Source: Eubacteriales bacterium
Lineage (GTDB): Bacteria; Bacillota; Clostridia; Lachnospirales; Lachnospiraceae
Assembly (NCBI GenBank): GCA_030536855.1
Contig: JAUNPK010000012.1
Coordinates: 1-64,000, forward strand
Length of the DNA stretch: 64,000 nt
Reading direction: 5' to 3'
Shown here: one piece after another, positions 15,400 to 23,739 of the stretch
Position numbering within the stretch: the first letter of the stretch is position 1
How the letters are laid out: each line of letters opens with the position of its first letter
The notes under the pieces: model-generated
Seen by the model: only the letters and a program-made list of their open reading frames with translations
Database searches by the model: none
What the model was told of the DNA's origin: nothing
Position numbers and translations under genes: made by a program

Positions 15400-16413
15400 C
15401 TATGTAAATCTTTGCATGCTATATTTGAAATCTTCCAATCCTTTTAATCTTTTTACTCTGCGAAGTTTAATACCACATACATTACATATCTGCTCAAGTC
15501 CGGCTTCCACAATTATATTTGACACCCTTATTTCCTTCGGTGCTCCAAATTGAAAAATAAAACCTATCAGAATTTCTGCCAGCATTACAATCGCATCGTC
15601 CTCCGGCCCAAGCATTTCAAATTTAATGATAGTTCCTGTATTTGCATCTCCTAATAACGACAATGCCGGATTTGCAGGGCGATCATACTTTTTATCCGTA
15701 ACTGATGCTCCTAACACAGATACATCCGCTTCTAAAACAGCTTTGCATTTCGGGGCTTTTCCTAGGTCTGAGAGCAAATCTTCATCTGTAATCAGTAAAT
15801 TTCCAAATTGAAAAGCTGTAAAAGGAAGTGGTTCTTCACCAAAATCCCATGTTTTCTTATCTTTTCCAAAAGAAAACAGAAACATATTTCCCGATTCAAA
15901 GTCAACCTGCATGTCTGTTTCATCATAGTAACGCAGAGCCAGTTCCAAATCTTGCAGATATACGCTCATACGCAATACTTCTTCCTCATCCATATTATAT
16001 GGATAATATCCCGGCTCAAAAGACAGGAAATACAGCCACTGATTTTTCCCTCGATATGTATATCCCAATTCCTTAATAATCTTTCTTTGCTTATCAGAAA
16101 GCTCGTCACGATTACCCCAATAGCAGGTGAAATTTCTTTGGTTGAACATCGCATATTCTGGAGCCAGATTCATACTCTCCTGCATGGTAAGCATAAGAAA
16201 GCTATTTAGTCCCTCATATCCTTCATAAACAGCTATTCCATAACAATCACCGCCTCGCCCCAGTATACTGAAGAAAATCGTTTCCTCTTCAGCACCATAT
16301 CTGATGCCGATTAAATCCATATCCCAGAACTTCTCCCATGGCTTCAGTTCCTTAATGCGTGTTCCTGCCTCATATAATGTTTTCCATTGTTCTATAGATG
16401 CCTCTTTTCTCAT
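15400..16413 (-). CDS. DUF7309/DUF6930-type protein of unknown function
   Basis: 337 residues, soluble. Segments such as IEQWKTLYEAGTRIKELKPW, CYGIAVYEGYEGLNSFLML and FAFQFG-like C-terminal motifs (FIFQFGAPKEIRV) match proteins annotated with the DUF7309 and DUF6930 pair. No catalytic motif is recognisable. The start follows TAGGAGAAGG. It is 8 bases downstream of the YkgJ-type gene, so both are probably co-transcribed; that pairing is common in gut clostridia as I recall. Confidence 0.65.
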   Translation of the reverse strand: MRKEASIEQWKTLYEAGTRIKELKPWEKFWDMDLIGIRYGAEEETIFFSILGRGGDCYGIAVYEGYEGLNSFLMLTMQESMNLAPEYAMFNQRNFTCYWGNRDELSDKQRKIIKELGYTYRGKNQWLYFLSFEPGYYPYNMDEEEVLRMSVYLQDLELALRYYDETDMQVDFESGNMFLFSFGKDKKTWDFGEEPLPFTAFQFGNLLITDEDLLSDLGKAPKCKAVLEADVSVLGASVTDKKYDRPANPALSLLGDANTGTIIKFEMLGPEDDAIVMLAEILIGFIFQFGAPKEIRVSNIIVEAGLEQICNVCGIKLRRVKRLKGLEDFKYSMQRFT

Positions 16414-16421
16414 ATGTTCCC

Positions 16422-16928
16422 CTACCTTCTCCTAAATCCGTATTCTTTCTTCAAACGCTCAAATATTTCAAAAGCAACCGGACAGATGGAAATGGTGTCT
16501 AACATCCCCAACAAACTGCACAATCTTTCTGGCTGGTCAGTATAAGGATATTTCTTACAACTATCCGGTTTACAACCCCCAAGTTTACAGTTTCCATCTT
16601 CCTGCAGAAAATCACAAGGCTTATGCTTCGTATGATACCCAATTCCAGATTCCTCTTTATCCAAAAAGAAATCAATAAACTGTTCTACTGTAATTCCCAA
16701 ATATTCCGCATCTTTTTCTAAATCCTCTTCAGGTATACTTCCCTTGTACATCTTGCAGCAATTTCTGCACTTACTACAATCATAATCAGCGAACAGTTCT
16801 TTATGCAGTCGCAGAAACTGCTCATCTAATTCTTCCTCATCTGCATGTCCTTTCAAGAAACTATGGAATTTAAAATTTTCATCTTCTTTCCTCTTAGCTT
16901 CTATTCCAACTTTATCCGGGTGTACCAT
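16422..16928 (-). CDS. YkgJ-family cysteine cluster protein
   Basis: 168 residues. The CxxCxxCC cluster CSKCRNCC lies near residue 51, followed by the second set HKPCDFL ... GNCKLGGCKPDSCKKYPY, the YkgJ (CxxCxxCC) signature thought to bind an Fe-S cluster or zinc. The start is behind GATAGGAGG. Function unknown; some relatives are required for flagellin or protein modification, which is not indicated here. Confidence 0.85.
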   Translation of the reverse strand: MVHPDKVGIEAKRKEDENFKFHSFLKGHADEEELDEQFLRLHKELFADYDCSKCRNCCKMYKGSIPEEDLEKDAEYLGITVEQFIDFFLDKEESGIGYHTKHKPCDFLQEDGNCKLGGCKPDSCKKYPYTDQPERLCSLLGMLDTISICPVAFEIFERLKKEYGFRRR

Positions 16929-17051
16929 ATGATGCCTCCTATCATTGCTTGTATTGTCAACTTTCTTAGTCTACATTAAAAATCTCTTATCCCCACATGC
17001 ATTATATCATAGGTAAGGAGTATAGTGGGGATATAAATAGCTTCTTGCTTT

Positions 17052-17849
17052 TTACACCTCATAAATAAATTCCAAATCCTTCTTTAGTACCTCGTCTACC
17101 GACAAATCAAGCCAATTCTTTTTAGACCGCTCCACTTGCTTTTTGTATGTACTACTATTAAAGATTCTCTCAGCTCTTTTTCTTATCTCATCAGCATCAT
17201 TTACATCAATTGTAGTATCAGCATATATGTACTTCTGTATGCAGAATCGAAGTTTCTCCATATCTGCCAATTCAGACAAATAACAGATATCAAATACATC
17301 TTTATATCTGGTAGACCGGGTTCCGAAACGCATCAAAGATTTCAATTTTTCAGCAATCATCTGCTCACATGAATTAATTAACACACTGGCAGAATCCTCT
17401 TGAAAACATACATCAAAACAATACTCTTCCTGTTCAATATCTAAGTCTTTATGTACACCAATATCCATTTTCAACGAAAGCACATTGCCGAAGTCATCGG
17501 ATATCTCAATATGAATACGCTTGCCTTTATAATCCTGATGTTTTAATTCCTCTATGGGTGCTGACATCCGCAATCGAATCCCATCTATACAATTCAGCTT
17601 TTCAATAAATATTCCTATGGATTCTTCGGATATGGAAAATCGAATAAAATCCAAGTCCAAATCCTGCGTAGCTCGTCTTGCATTCTTGGACAGGCTACGC
17701 ATAACTACACCGCCCTTAATGGTGACTTTTCTATTCAGACTACTCTGTGAAATTGCCTTTATAATAATATCCTGGCACAGCTTGGCTTCTGCATTTGCTT
17801 CGCTGTATCCATCTTTTTTAATTTTATCTACTTCATCCAACAAGTTCAT
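17052..17849 (-). CDS. abiEii: AbiEii-type nucleotidyltransferase toxin
   Basis: 265 residues. Nucleotidyltransferase fold: IKGGVVMRSLS (45-55) and the metal-binding DLDLDF after RATQ, then a second acidic strand LKMDIGVH and KLKSLMRFGTRSTRYKDVFD, all typical of AbiEii/AbiGii (DUF1814). AbiEii toxins act by adding nucleotides to tRNA or related targets and cause growth arrest, giving abortive phage infection and plasmid maintenance. Its ATG overlaps the stop of the antitoxin gene (TAATG), ensuring coupled translation. Confidence 0.9.
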   Translation of the reverse strand: MNLLDEVDKIKKDGYSEANAEAKLCQDIIIKAISQSSLNRKVTIKGGVVMRSLSKNARRATQDLDLDFIRFSISEESIGIFIEKLNCIDGIRLRMSAPIEELKHQDYKGKRIHIEISDDFGNVLSLKMDIGVHKDLDIEQEEYCFDVCFQEDSASVLINSCEQMIAEKLKSLMRFGTRSTRYKDVFDICYLSELADMEKLRFCIQKYIYADTTIDVNDADEIRKRAERIFNSSTYKKQVERSKKNWLDLSVDEVLKKDLEFIYEV

Positions 17850-18391
17850 TACAATACCTCCAACTCAATAATCTGCATCATTTTATCCGAATGTTTAAAC
17901 TTAGCTGCGTACTCTTCCACCTTCGCAATATCCATAGTCTCCACACGATTCCTGTACGATCCGATAATCTCCTTGTAATAGTCAAATGGTAATTTGCCTC
18001 GAAATCTAACAAGCTCAATCAGCATCCTTTCCAAGTTGTAAATGCATATCTCCGTGTTATGATATGACATCTTAATCTGCCCCATATCAAAAATATCCTC
18101 TTTCAAAAATGTCTGCTTTACCCGTTCATCCTTAATCCTGCCATCGGTTCTGACCGTTGCCAAATGATAAAAATCAGGAATCACATCCGTCAGACCATGA
18201 TAGTAAAAAGCACTTTCCCCGGAAAAAACTGCCTTCGGGTATTTCGCACCGATAATCTCCAACTCAGAACAATTTTTGCTTAGGGAATAAATTCCCTTTT
18301 CTTTTTGAAAAAGATTCCCTTCCGCTATTTCTTTTTTCAACATATGGTCGCTACCATATTTCTCTATACATTGCTTATATGTCAAAACCAT
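17849..18391 (-). CDS. abiEi: AbiEi-type antitoxin
   Basis: 180 residues. N-terminal winged-helix region (CIEKYGSDHMLKKEIAEGNL, GIYSLSKN), then the AbiEi C-terminal domain with FSGESAFYYHGLTDVIPD and YNLERMLIELVRFRGKLP. Antitoxin of a type IV system and DNA-binding autorepressor. The first gene of the pair, directly downstream of a promoter flanked by two inverted repeats. Confidence 0.9.
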   Translation of the reverse strand: MVLTYKQCIEKYGSDHMLKKEIAEGNLFQKEKGIYSLSKNCSELEIIGAKYPKAVFSGESAFYYHGLTDVIPDFYHLATVRTDGRIKDERVKQTFLKEDIFDMGQIKMSYHNTEICIYNLERMLIELVRFRGKLPFDYYKEIIGSYRNRVETMDIAKVEEYAAKFKHSDKMMQIIELEVL

Positions 18392-18406
18392 AATCCACCA
18401 ACTCCA

Positions 18407-18541
18407 TTTAAGTGTTTATACACACAGTTGTGGTTTGTGTGTATCTTTACTTAAATTTTAGCATTACACAGATACTTCGTCAACAAATATTTTAGTAAAA
18501 GTACACACGAAAACAGATAGCGTGTGCTTTTACTAAAATAT
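18407..18541 (-). promoter_or_regulatory. abiE promoter bracketed by two inverted repeats
   Basis: Promoter on the minus strand: TTGACG (18478-18483), 17-base spacer, TAAAAT (18455-18460). Downstream lies inverted repeat 1 (18407-18455): TTTAAGT-N4-ATACACACA-N9-TGTGTGTAT-N4-ACTTAAA. Upstream lies inverted repeat 2 (18487-18541): ATATTTTAGTAAAAG arms with inner ACACACG/CGTGTG. Both share an ACACAC/GTGTGT core. AbiEi antitoxins are known to repress by binding inverted repeats in their promoter, so these are the expected operators. Confidence 0.75.
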
Positions 18542-18599
18542 AATTTATGCTATAGTGTTTGCGGAATTGATAATTGTTATTCTTTTGCTTGCTTTATAC

Positions 18600-19163
18600 C
18601 TACATAAACTCCCCTTCCGTCCAATCAAACAGATAATTCGGATCATTCCAATACTTTATATCCCCATACTCTCGCTCATACACACCGAATTTCTGCCTTG
18701 CTTGCTGTAACGTCTTTTTATACTCTATATGATTAAACGGACTATAAAGCTCCACCTCTTCTTCACAACATCCCACAGTCCGCAGGTGAGGCTTCTTATC
18801 TGGAGACATAGGGTTCACTTCATACACCCACTTCACCGGTTCCGGATGACACCGGCTATGTTCGTAAACCGTCTCAAAATATTCTTCCCACGAATACTGC
18901 CTCCTATATTCATCATAAACCTCCAAATCCGCCTGATGCTCCCGATAAAACGCCTCCAGCTTCCGAAAACTATCAAACGCTCTATGTTTCTGAAACAAGG
19001 GCCGCCATCCGCAACTTAATTTATTCAGGTGACACCGATAACCAAGATATGGCTCATCCACGATGGTATACTCCTCGCCAAGCACACCCCACTCCGACTT
19101 CTCAGCAAAATAAGTCTGCATCAGTTCCTTATTCCTGCTCATAAAATAATAATTGGTTCCCAT
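18600..19163 (-). CDS. Conserved hypothetical protein (MGTNYY type)
   Basis: 187 residues starting MGTNYYFMSRNKEL, with LGYRCHLNKLSCGWRPLF and a Trp/Tyr-rich C-terminus (KYWNDPNYLFDWTEGEF). Short proteins beginning MGTNYY are widespread in phages and genomic islands and have no assigned function. Excellent binding site (GGAGAGGAGG). No catalytic motif seen. Confidence 0.7.
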   Translation of the reverse strand: MGTNYYFMSRNKELMQTYFAEKSEWGVLGEEYTIVDEPYLGYRCHLNKLSCGWRPLFQKHRAFDSFRKLEAFYREHQADLEVYDEYRRQYSWEEYFETVYEHSRCHPEPVKWVYEVNPMSPDKKPHLRTVGCCEEEVELYSPFNHIEYKKTLQQARQKFGVYEREYGDIKYWNDPNYLFDWTEGEFM

Positions 19164-19183
19164 GACAATCCTCCTCTCCCAAA

Positions 19184-19234
19184 TAAAAATATCCTCTTAC
19201 CAGAACCCATTCAGAGGTTCTGATAAAAGGATAT
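19184..19234 (-). terminator. Terminator of the 19.3-kb HTH gene
   Basis: Long hairpin ATATCC...TATCAGAACC / GGTTCTGGTAAGAGGATAT followed by TTTTTATT on the minus strand. Confidence 0.75.
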
Positions 19235-19277
19235 CTCAAAGTCAAGTCTTTGTCATTGGACGGATAGTCCAAAACAC

Positions 19278-19592
19278 TTATGCTACCCTTTGCAAGCACT
19301 GAGCGTAGTATAAAAGACGCTTGTCCTTCGGCTCCTGCGCCACCTTATACAAGCCTATATTCATAGGCTGTCCCTGCAAAACCAGCAGTTCTTCCATATG
19401 CACACCAAGGAGAATACTTAGGGCATAAAGTTTCTCTACCGTTGGCAGATTCTGACCTTTAAACCAACGATAAATCGGCTGAGGACAGGAGAGATTCAAG
19501 TACTCTTGGATGTACTTTACATCAAAGCCTGCCAGTTTGAACATGATTTTTAGTTTTTGTCCGGTTCGTTGTTGATTGATTGTTTGGTACAT
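19278..19592 (-). CDS. XRE-like helix-turn-helix protein
   Basis: 104 residues. The HTH spans roughly 10-70: GQKLKIMFKLAGFDVKYIQE, YLNLSCPQPIYRWFKGQNLP, SILLGVHMEELL. A likely DNA-binding regulator; no ligand domain. It stands alone with its own terminator. The target is unknown. Confidence 0.75.
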   Translation of the reverse strand: MYQTINQQRTGQKLKIMFKLAGFDVKYIQEYLNLSCPQPIYRWFKGQNLPTVEKLYALSILLGVHMEELLVLQGQPMNIGLYKVAQEPKDKRLLYYAQCLQRVA

Positions 19593-19706
19593 ATAACACC
19601 CCTTCTTTAATTCTTAAATTCATTTGCATCACTATTTTCCCTAAATTCTTCTAACATCCTTCTTAGAATTTACATATTTCGATACTCTTCGCGAAACGCA
19701 TCCATA

Positions 19707-19832
19707 TTATATCCTGACACTAACATCACTTTTTACGATTTTACCTTCCGTTGCTGCTGCCCATGTGGGCAGTCCCATATACGTTTTCTCTGCATCAGCT
19801 CGCTCATATATCAATTCTTCTGCTGTATGCCC
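19707..19832 (-). pseudogene. RhuM-family fragment
   Basis: A 41-residue frame without start reads GHTAEELIYERADAEKTYMG then LPTWAAATEGKIVKSDVSV, which matches the conserved middle of RhuM-family proteins (GHTAAELI...ERAD...MGL...GKI.K.DVSIAKNYL) as I recall them. The frame stops at 19707 and overlaps the 3' end of the neighbouring 69-residue frame. RhuM genes are often found beside type I restriction loci, which fits the HsdS fragment nearby. Confidence 0.5.
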
Positions 19833-20013
19833 ATGATCTTTTCAGTTCCTCATCGCAGTTAATTGGCTCTGTTGTCATGTAATCAGAATAATTTGTCTTC
19901 AAATCACCTATAGCCTCTAAAGCTTGATAAAAGCAGTCTTCATGTTTTTCGCACACCAAGAGACATTGAATTAATTTTCTTTTCTCAGAATTATTCACAG
20001 AGATTAAATCCAT
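19804..20013 (-). CDS. Small hypothetical protein, probably truncated
   Basis: 69 residues: SEKRKLIQCLLVCEKHEDCF, YQALEAIGDLKTNYSDYM. Its ATG lies 10 bases inside the 3' end of the DUF262 gene, so translation would be coupled. From about residue 60 (RSWAYSRRIDI) the DNA encodes RhuM sequence in another frame, so the original C-terminus was lost at a recombination junction. Function unknown. Confidence 0.45.
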   Translation of the reverse strand: MDLISVNNSEKRKLIQCLLVCEKHEDCFYQALEAIGDLKTNYSDYMTTEPINCDEELKRSWAYSRRIDI

Positions 20014-21797
20014 CCCTTCTTTTTAAATTCCTCAATACGAGCTAAATCTTCTTCAGAAGGTTCGTCCTTTTTTTCAGCCTCAACCGGAACATTTAAATAC
20101 TCATTATTCCATCTATTGAGTATAGCTATGATTTCATCAGAAACACGAATGTCACGTTTCATAATAGAATCCATATTCCAATCAGAAACATCGGATGTTC
20201 CAAGAGCCTTTGTAATAGCGATTTTAGAAGCAGAATATTCCTTTTTCTTCTTTCCAAAATAGCCATTACCAGCCACGATATTCAGCTTCTTTTCAAAAGG
20301 GAGTTTATTACCTATATGCTCAATCTTTTCCTTGATGGTCGCATCTGACTCATCCGGGAAATAGTTTGTCTGCCACTTCTGAGGGAAGATATGCTCAATT
20401 TCCCATTTTGCAGGCAGAAGTTCATCTTGCTGCTCATACGCCAATGTCTTCAAAAGCATACGTACCGCATTACGGTTAGGATTCTGAATATAAGGTTCCA
20501 GCTGAGCCAAATCAATATTCTTGAATTCAAATGTTGGTACATCAGAAGCAACGATTGCTGAATTCAATTTCAGAATATCTGGCTTTACAGCATTGATGGT
20601 CGGAATCATAAGATACTTTGTCATCAATTCCATAAGAAGCTTATTCAAAAATAGTGCAAACCGCACTTCAAAATTTTCTTCATTTCGATAACATACATAA
20701 TAAATTACTACCGGATATTTCCAGAACTCATTTGGATAAGAACTCAAAGTATCGAGTGTCTGCTTGATTTTCATATTCTTCGACCAAGCCTCATTCTCTA
20801 TTTCTTCACCCTTGTTGACAACTTTCCATAGGTTCAAAATTACAAATAGTGTATCTATCAGTTCTGGTTTATATAAACGCTCAAATTTATTGGCAGCATA
20901 ATACTTTCTTACGCCGGGAGTAGTTGTCTTAGTATCCTGCTCCAAGGCACGATAATAAAACATATTGTAGTAGAACAGCTGCTGAATGCTCTCGTTTGCA
21001 TCTGTAGCCTGCTCATCTAAATCCTTCCATCTCTCGATAAAGGCTTTTTTATCTTCCGGTTCAAGCTGGTTATAAATCTTTGCTTTAAAAATATCTGCAT
21101 CTGACAAAGGCAGACCTCTATCATTCAATGTTGAGAAGATTGTTAAAGCAGTATCCTGTGTATCCGCTGTAATCGGAAGCAAAATAGCTTGATTCAGTAA
21201 TGCATAAATAAACTGATATACCATCAAAGGGTTCTCTGTAGAATGCTTATCAAACAGCTCTTGGAAGTAACGATAGTTCTTTGAGTAGTTGTCCTTTGCA
21301 TTCTCGTCAGCACATCCTGTTTCCAGAATTGAACGAAGTATCTCATTCCCGTCGTTATGTACAACACGTGATGTCAAGAGAATATTCTTGTAGTCCACAG
21401 TACCTGTTAGTTTATTAGTTCTCCAAATTGCAGGCTCAATTTTTCCGATAAAGTTATTGGCCTCTGCAGTTCTTTCTGATGCAGGTGTTGCAACCAACTT
21501 TGTATAAATTGCACGCAGCAATAAGAAAAGAGAAGTTATACGTTGTTGTCCATCTATTATTTCCTGCTCACCATCTTCGTTCTCGTAAGAAACGACACTT
21601 CCAAGGAAATATGAGCCTTCTCGCTCTGTACCTCCACTGGTAGCTGTAAACTCCCATAAGTCCTCAAAGAGAGTTTCTACCTGTTCATCTGTCCACGCAT
21701 AAGGACGCTGGTATTCTGGTATAACAAATGGTTTCGATTTACCACTTCCCAAAAGCGCTTCTACGCTTTGTTTGTTAACTTCTATTGTTGTTGGCAT
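20004..21797 (-). CDS. DUF262 + HNH (DUF1524) protein, GmrSD-like type IV restriction enzyme
   Basis: 597 residues. The DUF262 part has FVIPEYQRPYAWTDEQVE (24-41), YFLGSVV and IIDGQQRITSLFLLLRAI (about 80-97), the ParB/sulfiredoxin-like nucleotide-binding fold of GmrS. The C-terminal HNH-like DUF1524 nuclease has WEIEHIFPQKW (His near 469) and later NKLPFEKKLN. Single-chain GmrSD enzymes cleave modified phage DNA. GAGGAGG precedes the ATG. Its promoter region now lies inside the adjoining HsdS fragment, so its expression may have been rewired by rearrangement. Confidence 0.85.
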   Translation of the reverse strand: MPTTIEVNKQSVEALLGSGKSKPFVIPEYQRPYAWTDEQVETLFEDLWEFTATSGGTEREGSYFLGSVVSYENEDGEQEIIDGQQRITSLFLLLRAIYTKLVATPASERTAEANNFIGKIEPAIWRTNKLTGTVDYKNILLTSRVVHNDGNEILRSILETGCADENAKDNYSKNYRYFQELFDKHSTENPLMVYQFIYALLNQAILLPITADTQDTALTIFSTLNDRGLPLSDADIFKAKIYNQLEPEDKKAFIERWKDLDEQATDANESIQQLFYYNMFYYRALEQDTKTTTPGVRKYYAANKFERLYKPELIDTLFVILNLWKVVNKGEEIENEAWSKNMKIKQTLDTLSSYPNEFWKYPVVIYYVCYRNEENFEVRFALFLNKLLMELMTKYLMIPTINAVKPDILKLNSAIVASDVPTFEFKNIDLAQLEPYIQNPNRNAVRMLLKTLAYEQQDELLPAKWEIEHIFPQKWQTNYFPDESDATIKEKIEHIGNKLPFEKKLNIVAGNGYFGKKKKEYSASKIAITKALGTSDVSDWNMDSIMKRDIRVSDEIIAILNRWNNEYLNVPVEAEKKDEPSEEDLARIEEFKKKGWI

Positions 21798-21820
21798 ATA
21801 TAAAGCCTCCTCTATAGTTT

Positions 21821-22543
21821 TTGTATCGAATAAATGATAATTTACAGCAGCAGTTAAAGATCCTGTACGATTACTGGTTTACGCAGTTTGACTTTCCTGA
21901 TGTAAATGGCAATCCCTATAAGTCGTCTGGTGGAGCGATGGTTTGGAATGCTATTTTAAATCGAGAAATTCCTGCATGTTGGGAAGTTGATAAATTGCTG
22001 AACATTGTATCTTGGGAAAGCAACAGTCAACCCCCAAAAAGCGAGTTCGTTTATGAACCTAAAGAAGGTTATATTCGCTTTATTCAAAACAGAGACTATG
22101 ATTCGGATAACCATAAAACCTATATTCCATACACCAAGAATCTAAGTACAGTAGACAGATTTGATATATTGATAGATAAATACGGAGATGCAGGTGCTGT
22201 TCGTTATGGAATTGAGGGGGCATTCAACGTTGCTTTAGGAAAAATCAATGTAAATCGCCCAAATTACCAAGAATACATTCGCTCCTTTTTAGAAAGTGAT
22301 GGGGTATACTCATATTTACATAACTCTTGTATGGCTTCAACTCGCGCTTCATTGAATGAAAGTAACTTAAGCATGCTTAACGTAGTAATTCCGGATGAAG
22401 AAACTTTATGTGCATATCAACTGCAAATAAGGAAAATTCGCGAATCAATTTTGCTAACAAATGACGAGAATCTTCAGCTTGAAAATCTACGAAATTGGCT
22501 TTTACCTATGCTGATGAACGGACAAGCTGTAGTACAAGATTAA
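21821..22543 (+). pseudogene. Half HsdS: type I restriction specificity subunit fragment
   Basis: The frame opens with no binding site (TTG at 21821) in the middle of the central conserved helix of HsdS: LQQQLKILYDYWFTQFDFP, NGNPYKSSGGAMVWN, REIPACWEVDKL. It continues through one target-recognition domain (to about residue 190) and the C-terminal helix ending LRNWLLPMLMNGQAVVQD. Thus it carries only the second half of an HsdS. No hsdM or hsdR is in the window. It could be a silent specificity cassette for recombination or simply debris. Confidence 0.8.
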
Positions 22544-22570
22544 GCCGCTAAATTATCATCTGTCCTATAA

Positions 22571-22798
22571 TTAGGACTCAGATGCGTCAACTTCAACTTC
22601 AATCACATACTCCATAATATCCCCATAGTCCACATCAAGCGTCTTGCAAATCTTGCCAAGCACACCCAATGTCACCTCTTCATCTCTCCTAAGCTTAGTC
22701 ATTGTATTAGGTGCAATTGCAGCCTGCTTCCTCAAATCCGCTTTGCTCATTTTTCTATCCACTAATAACTTCCATAATCTGTTGTATGATACAGCCAT
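22571..22798 (-). CDS. Small XRE-family HTH regulator
   Basis: 75 residues; start at 22798 behind GGAGGGCAGATT. The compact Cro/CI-type fold is MAVSYNRLWKLLVDRKMSKA, LRKQAAIAPNTMTKLRRDEE, VTLGVLGKICKTLDVDYGDI. This type is common on integrative elements and phage remnants; it faces away from the integrase fragment. Confidence 0.85.
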   Translation of the reverse strand: MAVSYNRLWKLLVDRKMSKADLRKQAAIAPNTMTKLRRDEEVTLGVLGKICKTLDVDYGDIMEYVIEVEVDASES

Positions 22799-23029
22799 AA
22801 TCTGCCCTCCATCATGCATCAAAAAATAACAAAATTCTATTAAACATTATAACATAAGCATTTTTTATCTTCAAGAAACTTTCGCACACCCTTGCGATGT
22901 TACAAAAGTTCCTTCAGGCTCTTCTCAACCGCTATTTTCAGCTATTTAATCTCTTACTTGTGCAAAACGAAATTCCACCTACTCCTTATTTGTCTCATTT
23001 CTCAATTATTCTTCTTGCATCTTCCCATT

Positions 23030-23554
23030 CGAAACATCATAATACCGGACTTTGTAATGAACGAAGTCAAAGATTATATGTCAAAGCTTTTTGATTTAAA
23101 AGATACGGACAGGGTCTTCCCCTTCACCAAATCTTATATCAATAATGCAATGGCAAGGGCTTGTAAGAAATGCGGAGTGAAAAAGATTCGTATCCACGAC
23201 ATCCGTCACTCCCACGCCAGCTATCTTATCAACTTAGGCTGTGCACCACTGCTCATATCGGAACGGCTAGGACACGAAAAGGTACAGACTACCTTAAGCA
23301 CCTACTCACACCTATATCCGAACAAGCATCAGGAAGTGGTGGATATGATACAGAAACAGCACAAGTTGGAAACAGTAGCTGCCGGTGCATCTGAAACCTC
23401 AGATAAACCAGAAAAGGATCCTCAACCACAGAACACAAGGTTCAAAGTCGTAAGTCCAAAGGATAAAATAAGTCCACAGCAAGTCCACGATAATGACTTA
23501 AGCCCATGCGTCGGCTTCGCAAGGCGCACCATAAAAAGGCTCAACCCCTTGTAA
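23030..23554 (+). pseudogene. Tyrosine recombinase (integrase), C-terminal part only
   Basis: The catalytic domain is present from about IPDFVMNEVKDYM: HDIRHSHASYLINLG (Arg box), SERLGHEKVQTT (His/Lys region) and the nucleophile YSHLYPNKH. The N-terminal arm-binding and core-binding domains are missing; sequence before about 23040 has no homology I recognise. The Pro/Gln-rich tail runs to 23554. It ends 49 bases from a tuf 3'-end remnant, as expected for an integrase next to its attachment site. Confidence 0.82.
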
Positions 23555-23569
23555 ACAAAGGGCTGAGCC
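23533..23569 (-). terminator. Terminator downstream of tuf remnant
   Basis: GGCTCAGCCCTTTG / CAAGGGGTTGAGCC hairpin with TTTTTA on the minus strand. It overlaps the integrase 3' end and lies 34 bases beyond the tuf-like stop codon. Confidence 0.75.
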
Positions 23570-23602
23570 AATTAAGTCAATTGATACTCAAAAAGTATTT
23601 AA

Positions 23603-23662
23603 TTACTCAATGATAGTAGTAGCAGCACCAGAACCTACTGTTCTACCACCCTCTCGGACTCC
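23603..23662 (-). pseudogene. Second remnant of tuf (EF-Tu) 3' end
   Basis: The minus strand encodes GVREGGRTVGSGAATTIIE-stop, an unmistakable EF-Tu C-terminus. Upstream of residue Gly the frame is lost within a few codons. It shares ATCATTGAGTAATT with the remnant at 2841. It probably marks an attachment site used by elements inserting at the 3' end of tuf. Confidence 0.75.
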
Positions 23663-23739
23663 GTATTCAGATAACTAAATACACTCTTGGAATCTTCTAA
23701 TCTATTAGCATTTTAGATTCTTGATTAACACATAGCTTC

